From Nanobdellota archaeon (lineage in GTDB: Archaea; Thermoproteota; Nitrososphaeria; Nitrososphaerales; Nitrosopumilaceae): a stretch of DNA of 7,524 nt. The notes beneath the pieces were generated by a model. The model made no database searches. It saw only the letters and a program-made list of their open reading frames with translations, and was not told where the DNA came from. Both the position numbers and the translations under genes were made by a program. The stretch lies in the NCBI GenBank assembly GCA_012030815.1, contig JAAUVF010000039.1, positions 1 to 7,524 of the forward strand, written 5' to 3'. Numbering within the stretch: position 1 is the stretch's first letter; each line of letters opens with the position of its first letter. Positions 4,688 to 7,524 of the stretch are shown one piece after another.

Positions 4688-7524
4688 ATGACATCACATA
4701 GGGGCCTTAGTGCAATAGTTGGGACTGTATTTCTTGTTGCTATAGTAATCGGTGCATTATCTTATGTTACATATAGCATGAATATTTTAGGTAATTTTTC
4801 TGAATCATTAATTGTCGAAGAAAAAAGACAAGCCGACAAACAAAGTGAAAAATTTGACATAACTTCAGTAGAAATCACTCCTACAAACAAACTTGATGGA
4901 GTAATTACTAATTCCGGTCAAATCCCAGTGAAAATTAAAACATTGTGGATTGAAGAGACTGGAGTCCCTGACACTGTACAAAAATTTGATATTGATCAAA
5001 ATTATTGCACCTGGGAAAAAATTGAACCTGATAAACGCTACTGACTTTGATATGGATTCTACCAAAGCATATACAATGAAAATGATCTCCGATAGAGGTA
5101 CCGCGCAGACATTTCATGTAAATTCAGTTGGCTCTAGTAGTTTGTATCTATCCACCAGAACTGTTCCTCCAACAATATCTAATTCATTTGATGTAACCAT
5201 TCTGATGACTGTCATAAATAATGCTACTAGTACTGCACCTATTTTGAACTTGACTCCTACTGAATTTTCCTACTGTTGATGATACTGCATGTGCTCCTGA
5301 CTGCTCTGCAACATATGTCTCTGGCCCCTCTCCTGCGACTTATCCGCGTCTCGCTCCAGGCGACTCTGCAATATTTTCATGGGTGTATACAATTGATGGC
5401 GTAAACGCCAATCAGATTCAATTCACCACGTCTCTTTTAAACGGGGTTGTTTCAAATAATTCCACTGCTACAGTTGAAGTACGTGATATTTTATCTGCTC
5501 TAGAATCTGGAACCGCCATCACTTCACTTGGATTGCAATCAAACGGTATTGATAGTAGTATCTTGATGCTTCACGAAGAAACTGACAGAACTCCATCTGG
5601 TGAATATCAAATGTTTTCTGCTAGTACTGAAGGTGGTATTGATGGTCAAAGAATTACACTTGATACTACTCCGCTAATTTTTGCTCAAAATAGTTCTAAT
5701 ACGATAACTATCCCTGCAGGTAACTGGGTATCTTCACTTCGTTTACAAAGCGCAGCATTACCTGCTAGTTTTTCTAGTACTGGTGAGGACATGATATTTC
5801 ATTTCAACACAAACACTGCAATACAAGATAACTCTGAAGGAACAGCAAGTGCAGACCTTGAAGGATGTGATCCAGTTCTACTATCTCCAATACCTATTTC
5901 TGCAAGTAGCGATGATGCAGAACAAACCAATCCTTCTGGTACTACTAGTACAAGTAGTAGCGATTTAGAAATGCCGTATGATAGCTCTACAAATCAATAC
6001 GTTGGAATGAGATTTACTAATGTACAAGTTCCTCGAAATGCTATCATATTACAATCATACATTACATTTACCGCTGATAGTACTGATTCATCATCAATTA
6101 CTATAAGATTTACTGGTGAGGCAACAGATGATTCAACCACTTTTACCGATACATCAAACAATCTATCTACTGGTCCTAGACCTCGTACCACTGCAAGCGC
6201 AAATTGGACTCCGACAAGTTGGAGTAATAATCAAGTGTACTCTACTCCTAATACTCTTCTTAATCCAATTATACAAGAAATTGTAAACCGAGGAGGATGG
6301 AATTCTGGCAATGATTTAAATATTTTTGTTGACCGAATTTCTGCTTCTTCTAGTCAAAAGAGAAACGCCGATTCCTATGATCAAGGTTCTGGGTACCCTA
6401 CATTGACAATAGAGTATGCTTTGTCCGCTGGTGGTGGTGCTCCAACTTATTTGCCTACTGGCGGGCCCCATGGTTCTGGTGCATATGATTTTACTAGTGC
6501 CAATACTTGTTTTAGAAGTAGCAATAATGTAAGTTCTGGTGATGGCAATAATCTTGGCTCGGCTCCACATTCTACTACAATGTGGTTTAAGACTAATGCT
6601 ATTGTAGGATCTACTGATCAGTATCTTGCTTCTTGGGATGATAACGGAGTATCTGGTGATTATGCTAGGATATACTTGGCAGGAAATACTGGACAAGTTG
6701 TTTTCCAATTCAATACAGGTGGTTCTGATACATCAACATGTACCAGTACAGGTAGATTTGATGATCAACAGTGGTATCATTTATCTGCTATAGAACTGGA
6801 ACCAATTCTAACTGTAGTTTAATACTTACTAATCTTGCAGGCAGTACAGTTGAAACAATTAACACCCCTTATAGTTTTGGAACAAGTTCGATTGATGTTA
6901 GTGGTAAATGGTATATGGGATCTAACTCTGATGAAAACGGTAATTTTTTTAATGGAGTTATTGATGATTTTTTTCATTGGAACAGTCATCTCCTAACGAC
7001 TCAACAAAGAAACGATATAGCTCGTGTACACTATAATCCTCTACCTTCATCTCAATCTCATTTGCTAAATATTTCAGCTCATAAGGCAGATCCTACTTCA
7101 GGAACTAACCTGTCTGATATTTTTTCTGTTGTGGATACATCTGTGCCATTTTATGATCCACTAGGCAATAATTTTAATCATGATGCTACATATGGTACTT
7201 TCAATTACACTGCTGCACTTGGTGAGGTTACAATATCTTCAACTGAAAGATTAAATTATACAATTAGCTATTCTCCTGCAACTAGTACGTGGGTACCGTT
7301 ACCATTAAACCTGAAAATCGATGATGACACAATCACCCCGTATTCTAGTCTTTTACAAATTCCGCCACCTGACATTCCATTTCCATCCTATTGGATATAT
7401 GATAAGAGTGATAGATTGGAAGTTTCAATATACAATGTAGGTCCACAAGGTAGTTGGTTTGTTTATCAGGGTACAAGGGCTGTTTTTTACAATCCCATTT
7501 GGTGCAACTTCCTATGCTGGAGTT
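4688..7524 (+). CDS. Large secreted surface protein: class III signal peptide, SSDDAEQ beta-sandwich and LamG-like modules (3'-truncated, several frameshifts)
   Basis: This is a probable cell-surface adhesin or pilus-associated protein. The N-terminus MTSHRG|LSAIVGTVFLVAIVIGAL looks like a class III (archaellin/pilin) signal cut after G6, followed by a hydrophobic helix. EEKRQADKQSEKFDI and a beta-rich archaellin-like region follow to about 5265. Next come a proline/aspartate stalk (SGPSPATYPRLAPGDSA, 5323-5373) and further beta-rich sequence. A module from ISASSDDAEQ to TLTIEY (5896-6417) contains SSSDLEM, YVGMRFTNVQVPRNAII and IIQEIVNRGGW. A Gly linker then leads to a LamG/concanavalin-A-like domain (about 6475-7005; TMWFKT, WYHLSAI, GVIDDFFHWN). 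The last beta-rich part runs off the edge. The frame changes 2 to 3 near 4998-5006, 3 to 1 in the T4 run at 5265-5268, 1 to 3 at 6788-6792 and probably 3 to 1 in the T6 run at 7483-7488. Repaired, at least about 945 residues are visible. GTGAAGG (4679-4685) is a weak, close ribosome-binding site. Unity of the gene is inferred from domain continuity. Confidence 0.75.

Noticed and set aside
4688..5044. Standalone 118-residue pilin gene
   Set aside because: The archaellin-like domain continues in frame 3 (IAPGKKLNLINATDFDM) beyond about 5005, so the stop at 5042-5044 is most likely an indel artefact.
5930..5970. Repeated AGT/ACT triplets suggesting a tandem repeat
   Set aside because: They are only a Ser/Thr-rich stretch (GTTSTSSSDL) in the surface protein, without regular period.
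6316..6708. Minus-strand 130-residue ORF
   Set aside because: Antisense shadow of the surface-protein gene; serine/isoleucine-rich with no recognisable motif.

Overview
The window looks like chromosome from a Nitrososphaeria/Thaumarchaeota-type archaeon, most likely an AT-rich marine Nitrosopumilus-like ammonia oxidiser. This is inferred from gene content only. The evidence is an archaeal threonyl-tRNA synthetase with its DTD-like editing domain, ribosomal protein S26e (known in eukaryotes and TACK/Asgard archaea), a small CDP-alcohol phosphotransferase of the archaeal lipid type, and a long surface protein starting with a class III (archaellin/pilin-type) signal peptide.

Layout. Positions 1-381 hold the end of a small gene, tentatively RusA-like. 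A short spacer with an AT hairpin follows. A tight two-gene plus-strand unit then encodes threonyl-tRNA synthetase (527-2403) and an agmatinase-family ureohydrolase (2406-3287), 2 nt apart and closed by T tracts. Next is a probable archaetidylinositol-phosphate-type synthase (3372-3952), then a possible 30-residue leaderless ORF and an AT-rich convergent terminator zone. Ribosomal protein S26e is on the minus strand (4161-4457). From 4688 to the right edge runs one very large surface protein: a pilin-like N-terminus, a beta-rich stalk, an 'SSDDAEQ' beta-sandwich module, a LamG-like lectin fold and a further beta-rich module, continuing past the window.

The dominant oddity is that most genes are broken by single-base reading-frame shifts, about ten in 7.5 kb, often in A or T runs. 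Even the normally essential threonyl-tRNA synthetase is broken three times. Each break is bridged by conserved protein sequence continuing in the next frame. This pattern fits homopolymer indel errors in the assembly, not gene decay, so the broken genes are described here as single repaired genes. Agmatinase and S26e read through intact.

Functionally the left two thirds is housekeeping: translation, polyamine or arginine-derived metabolism, membrane lipid head groups and the ribosome. The right third is a cell-surface adhesin candidate and is the most interesting part. I saw no tRNA, rRNA, CRISPR array, transposase or integrase.
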